The translations under genes and the position numbers were made by a program. From Spirosoma sp. (GTDB lineage Bacteria; Bacteroidota; Bacteroidia; Cytophagales; Spirosomataceae): DNA of 64,000 bases. This document shows, in pieces, positions 8,410 through 16,820 of the stretch. The stretch lies in the NCBI RefSeq assembly GCF_026391055.1, contig NZ_JAPLET010000019.1, positions 1 to 64,000 on the forward strand. The letters are read 5' to 3'. The stretch's first letter is position 1. Every line of letters begins with the position of its first letter. Under the pieces are notes generated by a model, which ran no database searches, had not been told where the DNA came from, and worked only from the letters and a program-made list of their open reading frames with translations.

Positions 8410-9513
8410 TTATGCAACCTGTACCCGTTCGGTCCGGTCGATGGTAGCGTTGCGGATAGCGACCTGTTGTGCCAGGGCTTCGGCCGCATCCTGGAAGGCT
8501 GCCGTTGCGATGGGGTCGCCTGAACTAATGGCGGGGCGTCCGTCGTCGCCGGATTCACGAATACTTTGCACAAGGGGAATCTGCCCCAACATCGGCACAT
8601 CAAATTGATCGGCCAGCAACTGGCCACCTCCTTTACCAAAGATATAATATTTATGATCGGGCAATTCAGCTGGCGTAAAGTAGGACATGTTTTCGATAAC
8701 CCCCAGCACCGGCACGTTGATCTGTGGCTGACGGAACATGGCCAATCCTTTCGTTGCATCGGCCAGTGCCACTTTCTGGGGCGTTGTAACAATAATGGCA
8801 CCCGTAACCGGTACGGTCTGTACCAGCGTTAAATGAATGTCGCCCGTACCCGGTGGCAGGTCGATGAGCAGGTAATCCAACTCACCCCAGTCGGCATCGG
8901 AAAAAAACTGCTGCAACGCCCGACCGGCCATGGTGCCTCGCCAGATAATTGCCTGACCCGGCGCTACGAGCAAGCCCATCGAAAGGATCTTAATACCGAA
9001 CTGCTGAATGGGTTCCATGCGTGTCAGGCCATCCTGCTGAAAAATACGTGGCTGAATATTTTCTGCTCCGAACATCGTTGGCATGGATGGTCCGTAAATG
9101 TCGGCGTCGATAATGCCCACTTTCGCACCTGATTTGTGTAAGGCAATGGCCAGATTAGCCGTAACCGTTGATTTGCCAACTCCACCTTTGCCCGACGAAA
9201 CCGCAATAATATTTTTTACACCCGGTAGCGTCGGCGCGTTCATGCGCGTTGAGGTCACGTCCGAAGTCATATCAATCGTTACCTGAATATCGGCACCAAT
9301 ATGGGTATGAATGGCATCTTCACAACGTTTGCGGATGACTTCTTTAAGCGGACAGGCTGGCGTTGTTAAAACGACGGTAAAACGAACGGAGCCGATACCC
9401 AGCACAACATCCTTTACCATGTTGAGCGAAACGATGTCGCGCTTTAAATCAGGTTCTTCAACGGTGCTCAATGCCCGCAGAACAGCTTCGGTAGATAATC
9501 GGTAATCAGACAT
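8410..9513 (-). CDS. Mrp/NBP35 family ATPase, iron-sulfur cluster carrier (ApbC-like)
   Basis: From MSDYRLS (start 9513) the protein has 367 residues; an upstream ATG at 9540 would add nine residues and is less likely. Residues 6-83 form a MIP18/DUF59 domain. Residues 100 onward form a deviant Walker A P-loop NTPase (GKGGVGKS, 108-115), with DIYGPSMPTMFG and DLPPGTGD as further family motifs. The C-terminal CxxC used by many Mrp proteins is absent: the ENMSYF segment is followed by TPAELPDHKYYIFG. Bacteroidota homologues recalled from memory look the same. It is likely co-transcribed with the GSCFA gene upstream and the NifU-like gene downstream. Confidence 0.92.
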   Translation of the reverse strand: MSDYRLSTEAVLRALSTVEEPDLKRDIVSLNMVKDVVLGIGSVRFTVVLTTPACPLKEVIRKRCEDAIHTHIGADIQVTIDMTSDVTSTRMNAPTLPGVKNIIAVSSGKGGVGKSTVTANLAIALHKSGAKVGIIDADIYGPSMPTMFGAENIQPRIFQQDGLTRMEPIQQFGIKILSMGLLVAPGQAIIWRGTMAGRALQQFFSDADWGELDYLLIDLPPGTGDIHLTLVQTVPVTGAIIVTTPQKVALADATKGLAMFRQPQINVPVLGVIENMSYFTPAELPDHKYYIFGKGGGQLLADQFDVPMLGQIPLVQSIRESGDDGRPAISSGDPIATAAFQDAAEALAQQVAIRNATIDRTERVQVA

Positions 9514-9554
9514 AGTTAACTGGAAAAAGGAGGGAGGCAAAGAGCCGGGAAAGT

Positions 9555-10571
9555 TTAAACAAGTTCTCCCGTTCCCATTTCTTTCTTTTCTCCCTGTTTT
9601 AAACGAGTTCGAATATCAGCCAGTTCCGTCGAAAGATTGATACGTTTTGAAAGTACCTCTAATTCGGCCAGCAGTTTAACCAGAAACTGCTGGTGAGCCG
9701 GGCTGTTGTCACTATAAAGCGGGCGGTGAGCCAGCGATCTGCTGATCTGTGCCCATTGTGTAACGAATGCACGAAGTTCGGTATCAAATGCGCTTTGGGC
9801 AAACTTCTCGAAAATATAGTCGTGTGCCTGAGCATTTGGATGGATCATGTCCGGTTCGTAAAAACGATAATCGCGCAGATCGTCCATCATTAACTCATAA
9901 GCCGGGAAATAGGTCACCCAGCTGTTCCAGATTGTTAGTTCATGGCTGAGAACCCGCAGTGTTGACTTGCTTACACTATTAAGGGGCATCGTATCGCGTG
10001 TGTGGCGAACAGGGCTCACCGTCAGTACAACCTTGAGCCTGGGGTTCGCTTTGTGTAGTGTTTTCAGCAACCGGGTCAAGTCGTCACGTAAGTGATCGAT
10101 ATGATACAGATATTTTTCAAACAATGTACCCGGCATCTTATGGCAGTTTGCTACGACCTCACCGGTTTCCAGGTGGCGATAGACGATAGCGGAACCGAGC
10201 GTCAAAAACAGAAAGTCGGCTTGTCGGATGGCTTCGGCCGTTGTCGACAAGGCGTCGGTTAGTTTGGTCCGTAATTCATCCTGCGTGTTGGCCCAGAGAG
10301 ACGAATGGAAATCATAATGGAACCAGACGCCATCCCGTTCAACATAGCCGTTGTCGTCGGGTGTAGCGCCACGCAGCGCCATGGTTAGCAATTTAGCGAT
10401 GGCGATCGGATTGAAAATCGTACCGAATGGATTGTTGAGTACCTCCAGCTTATTGTCAATCAACCGACGTCCCATTACATCGGCAAAACACGACCCAATG
10501 GTAACAATCCGACTGTCGGGACCAAGGCGAAAGGGGAGCGGTTCGGGCGAAAACTCTGTATGAAACTGCAT
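9555..10571 (-). CDS. GSCFA domain-containing protein
   Basis: The 338-residue protein has the family name motif GSCFAD (residues 26-31) at its N-terminus and the later NPNAQAHDYIF-like segment (HPNAQAHDYIFEKF, about 240-255) with the conserved Asp/His. The GSCFA family is related to SGNH/GDSL hydrolases; its substrate is unknown. It has no signal peptide. It precedes mrp by 41 nt on the same strand. A terminator-like hairpin lies only 14 nt upstream of the start codon. Confidence 0.85.
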   Translation of the reverse strand: MQFHTEFSPEPLPFRLGPDSRIVTIGSCFADVMGRRLIDNKLEVLNNPFGTIFNPIAIAKLLTMALRGATPDDNGYVERDGVWFHYDFHSSLWANTQDELRTKLTDALSTTAEAIRQADFLFLTLGSAIVYRHLETGEVVANCHKMPGTLFEKYLYHIDHLRDDLTRLLKTLHKANPRLKVVLTVSPVRHTRDTMPLNSVSKSTLRVLSHELTIWNSWVTYFPAYELMMDDLRDYRFYEPDMIHPNAQAHDYIFEKFAQSAFDTELRAFVTQWAQISRSLAHRPLYSDNSPAHQQFLVKLLAELEVLSKRINLSTELADIRTRLKQGEKKEMGTGELV

Positions 10572-10584
10572 ACTTTACCAACAA

Positions 10585-10611
10585 AAAATCGGACTGATTA
10601 GGTCCGATTTT
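10585..10611 (-). terminator. Terminator-like hairpin just upstream of the GSCFA start codon
   Basis: On the minus strand, a 10-bp stem (10602-10611 with 10585-10594, AAAATCGGAC on the plus strand) with a 7-nt loop is followed by a short T run (A at 10583-10588 on plus). It may act as an attenuator for the GSCFA-mrp-nifU unit or as a backup terminator for rplI. Confidence 0.55.
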
Positions 10612-10724
10612 GGGAAAAGAATCTTGCAGGTAAAAGGCTGATTATTAGTGCTGATAAGGTCATGTTTAACGAACCAGGTTGTCTCATGTATAAGAAAAAT
10701 ACCGCCTGATACATTAGACAAAAA

Positions 10725-10758
10725 ATCGACCGGCTCATTTCGCAACGAGCCGGTCGAT
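10725..10758 (-). terminator. Intrinsic terminator of the rpsF-rpsR-rplI operon
   Basis: A 12-bp perfect stem (10725-10736 with 10747-10758, ATCGACCGGCTC) with a 10-nt loop is followed on the minus strand by a T run (A at 10720-10725 on plus). It starts about 20 nt past the rplI stop codon. Confidence 0.85.
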
Positions 10759-10778
10759 CTCATCAAAAATAGTACTGC

Positions 10779-11222
10779 TTATTCAGCCGAAACTACTTCA
10801 AATTTCACTTTATGCTTTACATCCTTGTGCAAATCAAGAGCTGCTTCGTAGGTGCCCAGTACTTTAACATCTTCAACCGTAATTTTCTTCCGGTCAATGT
10901 CAAAGCCTTTTGCGCGAAGGGCTTCTGCCACCTGGGTGTTGGTAACCCGACCGAAGATTTTGCCGCTGTCGCCCGCTTTCGCTGGAATCGTCAGCGTCAT
11001 ATCACCAATACCATCGGCAATATTCTGAGCTTCGGTTTTAATCTTCTCGGCTTTGTGAGCAGCCTGACGAATGTTTTCGGCAACGATCTTCTTGTTCGAG
11101 TCGGTTGCCATCATTGCAAATCCCTGAGGAATCAGGTAATTGCGACCGTAACCGGGCTTCACCGTAACGGTGTCGTTCTTATAGCCCAGGCCGGCAATAT
11201 CGGTTTTTAAAATGATATCCAT
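10779..11222 (-). CDS. rplI: 50S ribosomal protein L9
   Basis: The 147-residue protein has the standard L9 length. The N-terminal rRNA-binding domain carries GYGRNYLIPQGFAMMAT (24-40), the L9 signature. A long connecting helix follows, and then the C-terminal domain (GKIFGRVTNTQVAEAL). It is the last gene of a minus-strand rpsF-rpsR-rplI operon, separated from rpsR by a 98-nt spacer filled with an inverted 8-bp tandem repeat. Confidence 0.97.
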   Translation of the reverse strand: MDIILKTDIAGLGYKNDTVTVKPGYGRNYLIPQGFAMMATDSNKKIVAENIRQAAHKAEKIKTEAQNIADGIGDMTLTIPAKAGDSGKIFGRVTNTQVAEALRAKGFDIDRKKITVEDVKVLGTYEAALDLHKDVKHKVKFEVVSAE

Positions 11223-11232
11223 TTTTGTGAGA

Positions 11233-11313
11233 GTCGGTAAGTTGGTAGGTCGATAAGTCGGTAAGTTATTAACCGCATAAGCGTCACTTACTGACTTACT
11301 GACTTACTGACTT
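11233..11313. repeat. Inverted 8-bp tandem repeats inside the ribosomal protein operon
   Basis: 11233-11272 reads as five 8-bp units (GTCGGTAA, GTTGGTAG, GTCGATAA, GTCGGTAA, GTTATTAA). 11286-11313 reads as three exact ACTTACTG units plus ACTT, the reverse complement in register. The two blocks can fold into an imperfect hairpin in the rpsR-rplI intergenic RNA. Confidence 0.7.
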
Positions 11314-11320
11314 GATTAAC

Positions 11321-11572
11321 TTATTTCAGTGAATCGCCTACGTATGGCAATATGGCCAGATGACGAGCGCGTTTGACGGCCTGGGCCACTTTGCGCTGGT
11401 TTTTCAGGCTTGTGCCGGTTAACCGACGGGGAAGGATTTTACCTTGCTCGTTCAGTAATTTCAGCAGGAAGTTGCCGTCTTTGTAGTCGATATACTTGAT
11501 ACCGGCTTTCTTGAAACGGTCGTATTTTTTACGGTTCTCGGTTTTCGAGACAGATTCGTTTTGCAGACTCAT
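11321..11572 (-). CDS. rpsR: 30S ribosomal protein S18
   Basis: This 83-residue protein contains the S18 core [21 protein letters not shown] as overlapping recognisable parts, followed by the [22 protein letters not shown] region (PRR.TG...K.QR.L...IKRAR in the family). It starts 2 nt after rpsF, so the two are translationally close. It lies between S6 and L9, the usual bacterial order. Confidence 0.97.
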   Translation of the reverse strand: MSLQNESVSKTENRKKYDRFKKAGIKYIDYKDGNFLLKLLNEQGKILPRRLTGTSLKNQRKVAQAVKRARHLAILPYVGDSLK

Positions 11573-11574
11573 GA

Positions 11575-11949
11575 TTACTTGGCCTCCCCGGCGTTTTCGG
11601 TTTGTTTTTTCTTACCCACTAAGCCATTGCGCTTACGATCGTTGTAGGCAACAGCGTGCTTGTCGAGCGAAACCGTCAGGTGGCGGATGATACGCTCGTC
11701 ACGAAGATACTCGGTATTGAGTTTCTCGATGATCGTGCCGGGGGCCTTAAACTCGAAGAGTTGGTAGTAACCCGTGTTCTTATGCTGAATTGGATAGGCT
11801 AGCTTGCGCAGGCCCATGTGGTCTTCATGAACAAGTTCCGCACCGTTGTCGGTCAGCACTTTACGAAACTTGTCAACGGCGTCCTTCATCTGAGCTTCAG
11901 ATAAAACGGGAGTTAAAATGAACACCGTTTCGTAGTTGTTAGGAAACAT
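11575..11949 (-). CDS. rpsF: 30S ribosomal protein S6
   Basis: The start is set at the ATG at 11949, giving 124 residues beginning [15 protein letters not shown] longer reading frame extending to 12075 would run through the promoter and a terminator, and S6 proteins normally start here. The segment around [21 protein letters not shown] is the S6 signature; only its parts are named. A lysine-rich C-terminal tail follows. It is the first gene of the operon. Confidence 0.96.
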   Translation of the reverse strand: MFPNNYETVFILTPVLSEAQMKDAVDKFRKVLTDNGAELVHEDHMGLRKLAYPIQHKNTGYYQLFEFKAPGTIIEKLNTEYLRDERIIRHLTVSLDKHAVAYNDRKRNGLVGKKKQTENAGEAK

Positions 11950-11978
11950 TTTTTTGTAATTTGTTTGAAATGAGGGCG

Positions 11979-12009
11979 CAAAGGTAAGAAATAAACAGAC
12001 AAATGCAAA
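11979..12009 (-). promoter_or_regulatory. Promoter of rpsF-rpsR-rplI
   Basis: On the minus strand the -33 element TTTG (12006-12009) and the -7 element TACCTTTG (11979-11986) are separated by 19 nt, an excellent match to the Bacteroidota consensus TTTG/TAnnTTTG. Transcription should start a few bases below 11975, about 25 nt before the S6 start codon. Confidence 0.75.
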
Positions 12010-12016
12010 GGGAGTT

Positions 12017-12099
12017 GTCGGTAAGTTAATAAGTCGGAAAGTGGCTGGTGCGAGTGTTACTTTCGCACCAGCCACTTTCCGACTTATTAACTTACCGAC
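12017..12099. terminator. 37-bp perfect hairpin between the coiled-coil gene and rpsF
   Basis: 12017-12053 pairs perfectly with 12063-12099 around a 9-nt loop. The arms begin with the same 8-bp units (GTCGGTAA, GTTAATAA, GTCGGAAA) found in the spacer at 11233. It starts 8 nt past the stop codon of the gene ending at 12107 and abuts the rpsF promoter. Confidence 0.75.
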
Positions 12100-12106
12100 T
12101 AAAAAA

Positions 12107-13057
12107 CTATTTTATTAAAAACTCGCCATCACCAATTCGGAACCCTTCGCAATAGACTTCAACGGTATGTTTGCCCTCAATAAAACGCTGACCACCCCGA
12201 CCATAGTAGAAGTCGAGCCGCTGCCGGGTATTATCGAAGGTGAACTTCTGCATGGCCGTGTAAATCATTCCCTGGTTGTTATACATAAACTCGCCCGAGC
12301 CGGTGGCCAGATCGGAAACAACAGCGCCATTTGGGTCAATGATCCGGATATAAAGTAGTTTCTCGTCCTTTTTGGCTAATCCGTTCGGCGAAAGCTGCAT
12401 CGAGATGTGCACCTTGTCGGTTCGCTTTGCCTTGTACTCCCCGCCGTCGGTTTCCTTTCCTTTGGCATTGACACCCGTTACCGTAACCGTTTCAGCCCTA
12501 AGGGCGGCTGCAATGGTTACTTTCTCCGCCAGTTCCTGATTTTTAATCGTGACCGACACTACCGAGTCACTCAAGCTTTGCTTCTCAGATTTTAAGCCAT
12601 TGTTCTCTTGAGCCAGAGTTTGATTCTGTTGCGCCAGAACGCCATTCTCTTCTTTTAATCGGGCAATTTCCTGGTCTTTCTGCGCCAGTAAAGACTGATA
12701 ATTACGAATCTTCTGATCGTACTTCTTACTGTCAAACGACCCCACATTTTTAAGCTCACGCTTATCGACCTCAAGCTGGGCTTTTATTTTCATTAACGAA
12801 TCAACACTGCCGCCTAATTGCCGAATTTCAGCAATTTTCTCATCTAATTGAGTTGAAATCGAATCAAGTTTTGTTTTAGCAATAAGTACCTCTTCCGTTT
12901 TTGCTGCAATGGTTGCGTCTTTTGTCTTGTTGTCCTGCCGCTCCTGATAATAGAAATACAGCAGTAGTACGTTAAGAGCAGCCAGAATCAGTAAAGCCGC
13001 CAATAAGTAACTACGACTGTTATTCCGGGGTTGTGGTCTAGGTTCCATTGGGTTCAT
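12107..13057 (-). CDS. Membrane-anchored coiled-coil protein of unknown function
   Basis: The 316-residue protein has a short basic/proline N-terminus, one transmembrane helix (about residues 17-38, [20 protein letters not shown]), a long coiled coil (about 45-185, with repeats of the [16 protein letters not shown] kind) and a C-terminal globular domain (about 200-316) rich in predicted beta strands. The C-terminal domain should lie in the periplasm if the N-terminus is inside. I do not recognise a family with a known role. An internal ATG at codon 4 is an alternative start. It is transcribed alone. Confidence 0.75.
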   Translation of the reverse strand: MNPMEPRPQPRNNSRSYLLAALLILAALNVLLLYFYYQERQDNKTKDATIAAKTEEVLIAKTKLDSISTQLDEKIAEIRQLGGSVDSLMKIKAQLEVDKRELKNVGSFDSKKYDQKIRNYQSLLAQKDQEIARLKEENGVLAQQNQTLAQENNGLKSEKQSLSDSVVSVTIKNQELAEKVTIAAALRAETVTVTGVNAKGKETDGGEYKAKRTDKVHISMQLSPNGLAKKDEKLLYIRIIDPNGAVVSDLATGSGEFMYNNQGMIYTAMQKFTFDNTRQRLDFYYGRGGQRFIEGKHTVEVYCEGFRIGDGEFLIK

Positions 13058-13176
13058 ATGTTAGACTGAAGAGTTAAGGTAGAAATCCTTTCCAAAACTA
13101 AACCATATTGGGATTTATTGTACTGGAAAGGCGGCTTTTGGCCACAAACTACGCGTTTAGCCTTAGTTCTCAAACC

Positions 13177-13184
13177 TATATTTG
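13177..13184 (+). promoter_or_regulatory. Predicted -7 box for the YggS-family gene
   Basis: TATATTTG fits TAnnTTTG exactly; a TTTA at 13156-13159 could serve as the -33 element 17 nt upstream. The ATG is at 13231. Confidence 0.5.
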
Positions 13185-13230
13185 CACAATATTAATAAAG
13201 CATTAGTTCAGGACCACTACCTTTCCCATT

Positions 13231-13890
13231 ATGATCGCTAATACGATTCGACTGATTGAACGTGAATTACACGACAAGGCCAGGCTAATTGCCGTTACAA
13301 AAACAAAGCCAGTCGAGTTACTGCGCGAAGCGTATGAGGCTGGTTGTCGCCGGTTTGGTGAAAACAAAGTGCAGGAAATGGCGGAGAAACAACCGCAACT
13401 CCCCAACGATGTGCAATGGCATCTAATTGGTCATTTGCAAACCAACAAAGTTAAATATATCGCTTCATTTGTTACCCTGATCCACTCGGTCGATAGCCTG
13501 AAGCTACTGCAGGAAATAAACAAACAGGCTGCCAAATCCAATCGGGTGATCGACTGTCTGCTTCAAATCTATATTGCCGATGAGGAAACGAAGTTCGGCT
13601 TGTCGCCGGAAGAAGCAGAAGCGCTATTGAACGCACCCGAACTGGATGTCCTGCCAAATGTGCGAATCGTCGGTCTGATGGGCTTGGCTACGAATACGGA
13701 TGATACCGATAAGGTCCGGCTGGAATTTCGTGGGCTCAAAGAATTGTATGACAAACTGGGCCAGATCAAGCGGCCTATAATTCAGTTTAGCGAACTGTCG
13801 ATGGGTATGAGTGGCGACTACCGCATTGCCGTCGAAGAAGGGAGTACGCTGGTTCGGGTGGGTAGCGCAATCTTTGGAAGCCGAAACTGA
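13231..13890 (+). CDS. YggS family PLP-binding homeostasis protein
   Basis: The 219-residue protein is a PLP-binding TIM-barrel protein (YggS/PROSC/PLPHP). The PLP lysine is K24 in LIAVTKTKP, WHLIGHLQTNK is the conserved second strand segment, and the C-terminal phosphate-binding region is LSMGMSGDYRIAVEEGSTLVRVG. The family has no known enzymatic activity and maintains pyridoxal phosphate and amino-acid balance in the cytoplasm. Its length matches the family (about 220-240). No cell-division neighbours (sepF, yggT) are present here. Confidence 0.93.
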   Translation: MIANTIRLIERELHDKARLIAVTKTKPVELLREAYEAGCRRFGENKVQEMAEKQPQLPNDVQWHLIGHLQTNKVKYIASFVTLIHSVDSLKLLQEINKQAAKSNRVIDCLLQIYIADEETKFGLSPEEAEALLNAPELDVLPNVRIVGLMGLATNTDDTDKVRLEFRGLKELYDKLGQIKRPIIQFSELSMGMSGDYRIAVEEGSTLVRVGSAIFGSRN

Positions 13891-13923
13891 ATCGCCGGGC
13901 GGCCCCGCAGGATTTAATAGGAT

Positions 13924-14020
13924 GTCTGAACCAAGATTTTAATAAGATTGTAAGGATTTACAGGAAAAGGACAAATACGCTTAAAAATCTTTACAATCTT
14001 GTTGAAACCCTGGTTTAGAC
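13924..14020. repeat. Palindromic intergenic repeat upstream of DUF423 gene
   Basis: A 37-nt left arm (13924-13960) is the imperfect reverse complement of 13984-14020, sharing cores such as AAGATTGTAA and GTCT.AACCA. The inner 23 nt are the loop. The right arm ends 1 nt before the ATG at 14022. It resembles dispersed short palindromic elements of Cytophagales, by memory only. Confidence 0.55.
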
Positions 14021-14021
14021 T

Positions 14022-14399
14022 ATGAAATTCTTTATTCAATCCGGGGCCATTCTGGGCCTGCTGGGTGTTGGTCTTGGCGCGTTTGGGGCACATGCCCTGC
14101 GCACTATGCTCGATGCATCGGGCCGCACGGCTACATTCGAAACCGCTGTTAAGTATCAGTTTTACCATGCCCTTGCGCTTGTCCTGATTGGGTTACTGAT
14201 GCATACGTTTGGCAGTAACCCCACGACTGTGAAGCTGCTCAACTGGTCGGGCTATTCATTTTTGGGCGGTGTCCTTGTTTTTTCGGGCTCGCTGTATGTT
14301 CTGTGCTTCACCGGAATCACTTGGCTGGGCGCCATAACTCCCATTGGCGGACTCGGCATGATTGCCGGCTGGGCACTGCTGCTGTGGGCATTTTTATAA
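14022..14399 (+). CDS. DUF423 family small membrane protein (YgdD-like)
   Basis: This 125-residue protein has four hydrophobic segments (about 5-25, 47-63, 72-93 and 100-123). The N-terminal family signature is GAILGLLGVGLGAFGAHAL-like, with FGAHAL at 21-26, and YQFYHALALVL follows. The function of DUF423 is unknown. The start codon abuts the intergenic palindrome, so the 5' leader would include it. Confidence 0.88.
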   Translation: MKFFIQSGAILGLLGVGLGAFGAHALRTMLDASGRTATFETAVKYQFYHALALVLIGLLMHTFGSNPTTVKLLNWSGYSFLGGVLVFSGSLYVLCFTGITWLGAITPIGGLGMIAGWALLLWAFL

Positions 14400-14477
14400 A
14401 AGGCAAAGGGATAACTAAAGAGGGCAGACGAGCGGAAATTCATACATTACCCTCGCCATGCCCTTCGCTTTTTTTCG

Positions 14478-14485
14478 TATCTTTG
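14478..14485 (+). promoter_or_regulatory. Predicted -7 box for prfC
   Basis: TATCTTTG fits TAnnTTTG and ends 19 nt before the prfC ATG at 14505. No clear -33 TTTG is seen. Confidence 0.45.
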
Positions 14486-14504
14486 TATCTTGATTCTGAG
14501 AATA

Positions 14505-16100
14505 ATGCAAACGAATATACAGGCTGAAACGGCCCGTCGACGGACGTTCGCCATCATTAGTCACCCTGATGCCGGTAAAACAACGCTCACTGAAAAGCTC
14601 CTGCTTTTTGGGGGGGCTATCCAAACGGCCGGGGCTGTAAAGTCCAACAAAATAAAGAAAACTGCTACCTCCGATTTCATGGAAATTGAGAAGCAGCGCG
14701 GTATTTCGGTGGCGACGTCGGTAATGACGTTCGAGTACCACGATCTGAAGATTAATATTCTCGATACACCGGGGCACAAAGATTTTGCAGAAGATACATA
14801 CCGGACGCTCACCGCTGTAGACAGCGTTATTCTGGTGATCGACTGCGTAAAAGGGGTTGAGGAACAAACGGAGCGGTTAATGGAAGTATGCCGGATGCGC
14901 GATACGCCGGTGATTATCTTTATCAATAAACTTGACCGCGAAGGCCGCAATCCCTTCGATCTGCTCGACGAACTGGAGGAGAAGCTGAATATCCGGGTTC
15001 GACCCATGACCTGGCCGGTCAATATGGGTTCTGATTTTAAAGGCGTTTATAGCCTGATCGAGAAAAAGTTATATTTCTTTAAAGCCAACAAAACTAAAGT
15101 AGAGGCCGATGTTCTACCCATAGACCTGGCTGATGATCTGCTTGATACAAAAGTGGGTCAGCGCGACGCGGCTCAACTTCGCGAAGATGTTGAGCTAATT
15201 GATGGCGTGTACGACAGCTTCGATCGGCAGGCATATCTGGATGGTAAACTGGCCCCCGTGTTCTTTGGGTCGGCGGTAAATAACTTCGGGGTAAAGGAAT
15301 TACTCGAAGGTTTCTGCGACATTTCGCCGGAACCTATCGCGCGCCCAACCGACAAACGTGAAGTGCTGCCCGGCGAAAAAAACTTCAGTGGCTTTGTTTT
15401 CAAAATACACGCTAACCTCGACCCGCGCCATCGCGACCGTATTGCGTTCCTGCGGATATGCTCGGGGGTATTTGAACGGAACAAGTTCTATCACCATACC
15501 CGTCTGGACAAAAATGTTCGGTTTGCCAGTCCGTTCAGTTTCATGGCCGATAGTAAGAGCGTGGTTGAAGAAGGTTTCCCCGGCGATGTAGTGGGTCTGT
15601 ACGATACAGGTACATTTAAAATTGGTGATACCCTAACAGAAGGCGAAGGACTTCAGTTTCAGGGAATTCCGAGCTTTTCGCCCGAAATCTTTAAAGAACT
15701 GGTGAATCTGGACCCCATGAAGTCGAAGCAGTTGGATAAAGGCATCCAGCAGTTGACCGATGAGGGTGTCGCCCAGTTATTCAATTTGGAGTTAGGTAAC
15801 CGGAAAATTGTTGGAACGGTAGGAGAACTTCAGTTTGAAGTAATTCAGTATCGGCTGGAAAACGAATACGGAGCCAAATGCCGCTGGGTACACCTGAACT
15901 ACACAAAAGCCTGCTGGATTACTGCCGAGAACCCGGCCAAACTGGCGGAGTTCATTCGCCTGAAAGGCAATCAGATTGCGTACGATAAAGATCAGAATCC
16001 GGTCTTCCTCGCCGAGTCGGATTGGATGCTTCGCATGAATCAGCAGAATAATCCGGACGTTACGTTCCACCTGACTTCGGAGTTTAAGGTCGCAGCCTGA
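14505..16100 (+). CDS. prfC: Peptide chain release factor 3
   Basis: RF3 is a translational GTPase that removes RF1/RF2 from the ribosome after peptide release. From the ATG at 14505 it has 531 residues, the usual length; an in-frame TTG at 14490 would add five residues and is rejected. The G domain shows G1 SHPDAGKTT (19-27), G3 DTPGHKDF and G4 NKLDRE. The EF-Tu-like domain II and the RF3 C-terminal domain follow to the end ([26 protein letters not shown]). It is monocistronic. Confidence 0.96.
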   Translation: MQTNIQAETARRRTFAIISHPDAGKTTLTEKLLLFGGAIQTAGAVKSNKIKKTATSDFMEIEKQRGISVATSVMTFEYHDLKINILDTPGHKDFAEDTYRTLTAVDSVILVIDCVKGVEEQTERLMEVCRMRDTPVIIFINKLDREGRNPFDLLDELEEKLNIRVRPMTWPVNMGSDFKGVYSLIEKKLYFFKANKTKVEADVLPIDLADDLLDTKVGQRDAAQLREDVELIDGVYDSFDRQAYLDGKLAPVFFGSAVNNFGVKELLEGFCDISPEPIARPTDKREVLPGEKNFSGFVFKIHANLDPRHRDRIAFLRICSGVFERNKFYHHTRLDKNVRFASPFSFMADSKSVVEEGFPGDVVGLYDTGTFKIGDTLTEGEGLQFQGIPSFSPEIFKELVNLDPMKSKQLDKGIQQLTDEGVAQLFNLELGNRKIVGTVGELQFEVIQYRLENEYGAKCRWVHLNYTKACWITAENPAKLAEFIRLKGNQIAYDKDQNPVFLAESDWMLRMNQQNNPDVTFHLTSEFKVAA

Positions 16101-16158
16101 CCGGTATATACAAATTAATAAAAACTCATGCGTTCCTGATTAGTTATACCTGTCAGGG

Positions 16159-16228
16159 CGTTCAAAAAAAGCCGGGTCACGGTTCTTTGGGCAAGCCTCA
16201 AGAGTCGTAACCCGGTTTTTTTTGAACG
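16159..16228. terminator. Terminator hairpin after prfC
   Basis: 16159-16181 pairs with 16206-16228 with two mismatches over 23 bp. A GC core (CCGGGT) is flanked by A7 on the left and T8 on the right, so it can work in both directions. Confidence 0.75.
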
Positions 16229-16262
16229 TTACTGTCCTATTACTCACGTTAACTGAAAAACA

Positions 16263-16607
16263 ATGATTCATTCATTCGCAACCGTTGCGCTGGTGCTGGC
16301 ACTTGCCGGAACAGCCGCTGCTCAGCAAAAGCAGCCCCGTCGTACCAATGACAACAAATCGGCTACGGGTACCGTCTCGTCCAACGATGCCGCCCGCTCA
16401 AACCCGTCGGCGGCCAATACCCATGACGGGACCAATGGCGCTTCGACTGGGGCGTCAACCGGTACGGGCCTGACCAACGACCAGTACCAGGCAAACGGCA
16501 GTTCGCCAAACCGTGGCACTACCAAAGTAGATGCTGCCAGCAGTGTAAGAACCGGCCCATCGAACGTAAAGGCAAAGAAGAAAACGCCTAAGGAATCGAA
16601 CCAGTAA
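16263..16607 (+). CDS. Small secreted low-complexity protein, unknown function
   Basis: The 114-residue protein begins with a signal peptide (about residues 1-20, ending AGTAAAQ). The mature part has no recognisable fold: it is rich in Ser, Thr, Asn, Gly and Ala (repeats such as GASTGASTGTG) and ends in a basic KAKKKTPKES tail. The composition suggests a disordered periplasmic or surface protein. It is flanked on both sides by terminators, so it forms its own transcription unit. Confidence 0.65.
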   Translation: MIHSFATVALVLALAGTAAAQQKQPRRTNDNKSATGTVSSNDAARSNPSAANTHDGTNGASTGASTGTGLTNDQYQANGSSPNRGTTKVDAASSVRTGPSNVKAKKKTPKESNQ

Positions 16608-16693
16608 ACACTGCAGTACCGACCGTCCGGGTTGGGTGTGACGTTTGCTTTTGCTATTCACGTACGCCCGACCGAGACGGTTGATATTACAAG

Positions 16694-16719
16694 AACCTCT
16701 CACAGTGAGAGGTTTTTTT
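16694..16719 (+). terminator. Intrinsic terminator of the small secreted protein gene
   Basis: A 9-bp stem AACCTCTCA (16694-16702) with its complement at 16706-16714 and a 3-nt loop is followed by seven T (16713-16719). Confidence 0.8.
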
Positions 16720-16820
16720 ATGCTCTGTAAATTAAATGCTGTTAAATACTTGACTTAATTAGTTATCGTACCTACTATTGCAGTGTACTATTTATCTAAT
16801 ACACTATAACGGTTGGCTTT

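Noticed and set aside
11286-11309. CRISPR-like direct repeats
   Set aside because: The repeats are only 8 bp, contiguous with no spacers, and mirrored by an inverted block, so this is a tandem repeat hairpin.
13891-14021. A missed tRNA in the repeat upstream of DUF423
   Set aside because: The stem arms do not form a cloverleaf and there is no T-loop motif; the structure is one long imperfect hairpin.
14490-14504. TTG start adding five residues to prfC
   Set aside because: The ATG at 14505 gives the standard RF3 N-terminus, and the TTG lies at the predicted transcription start.
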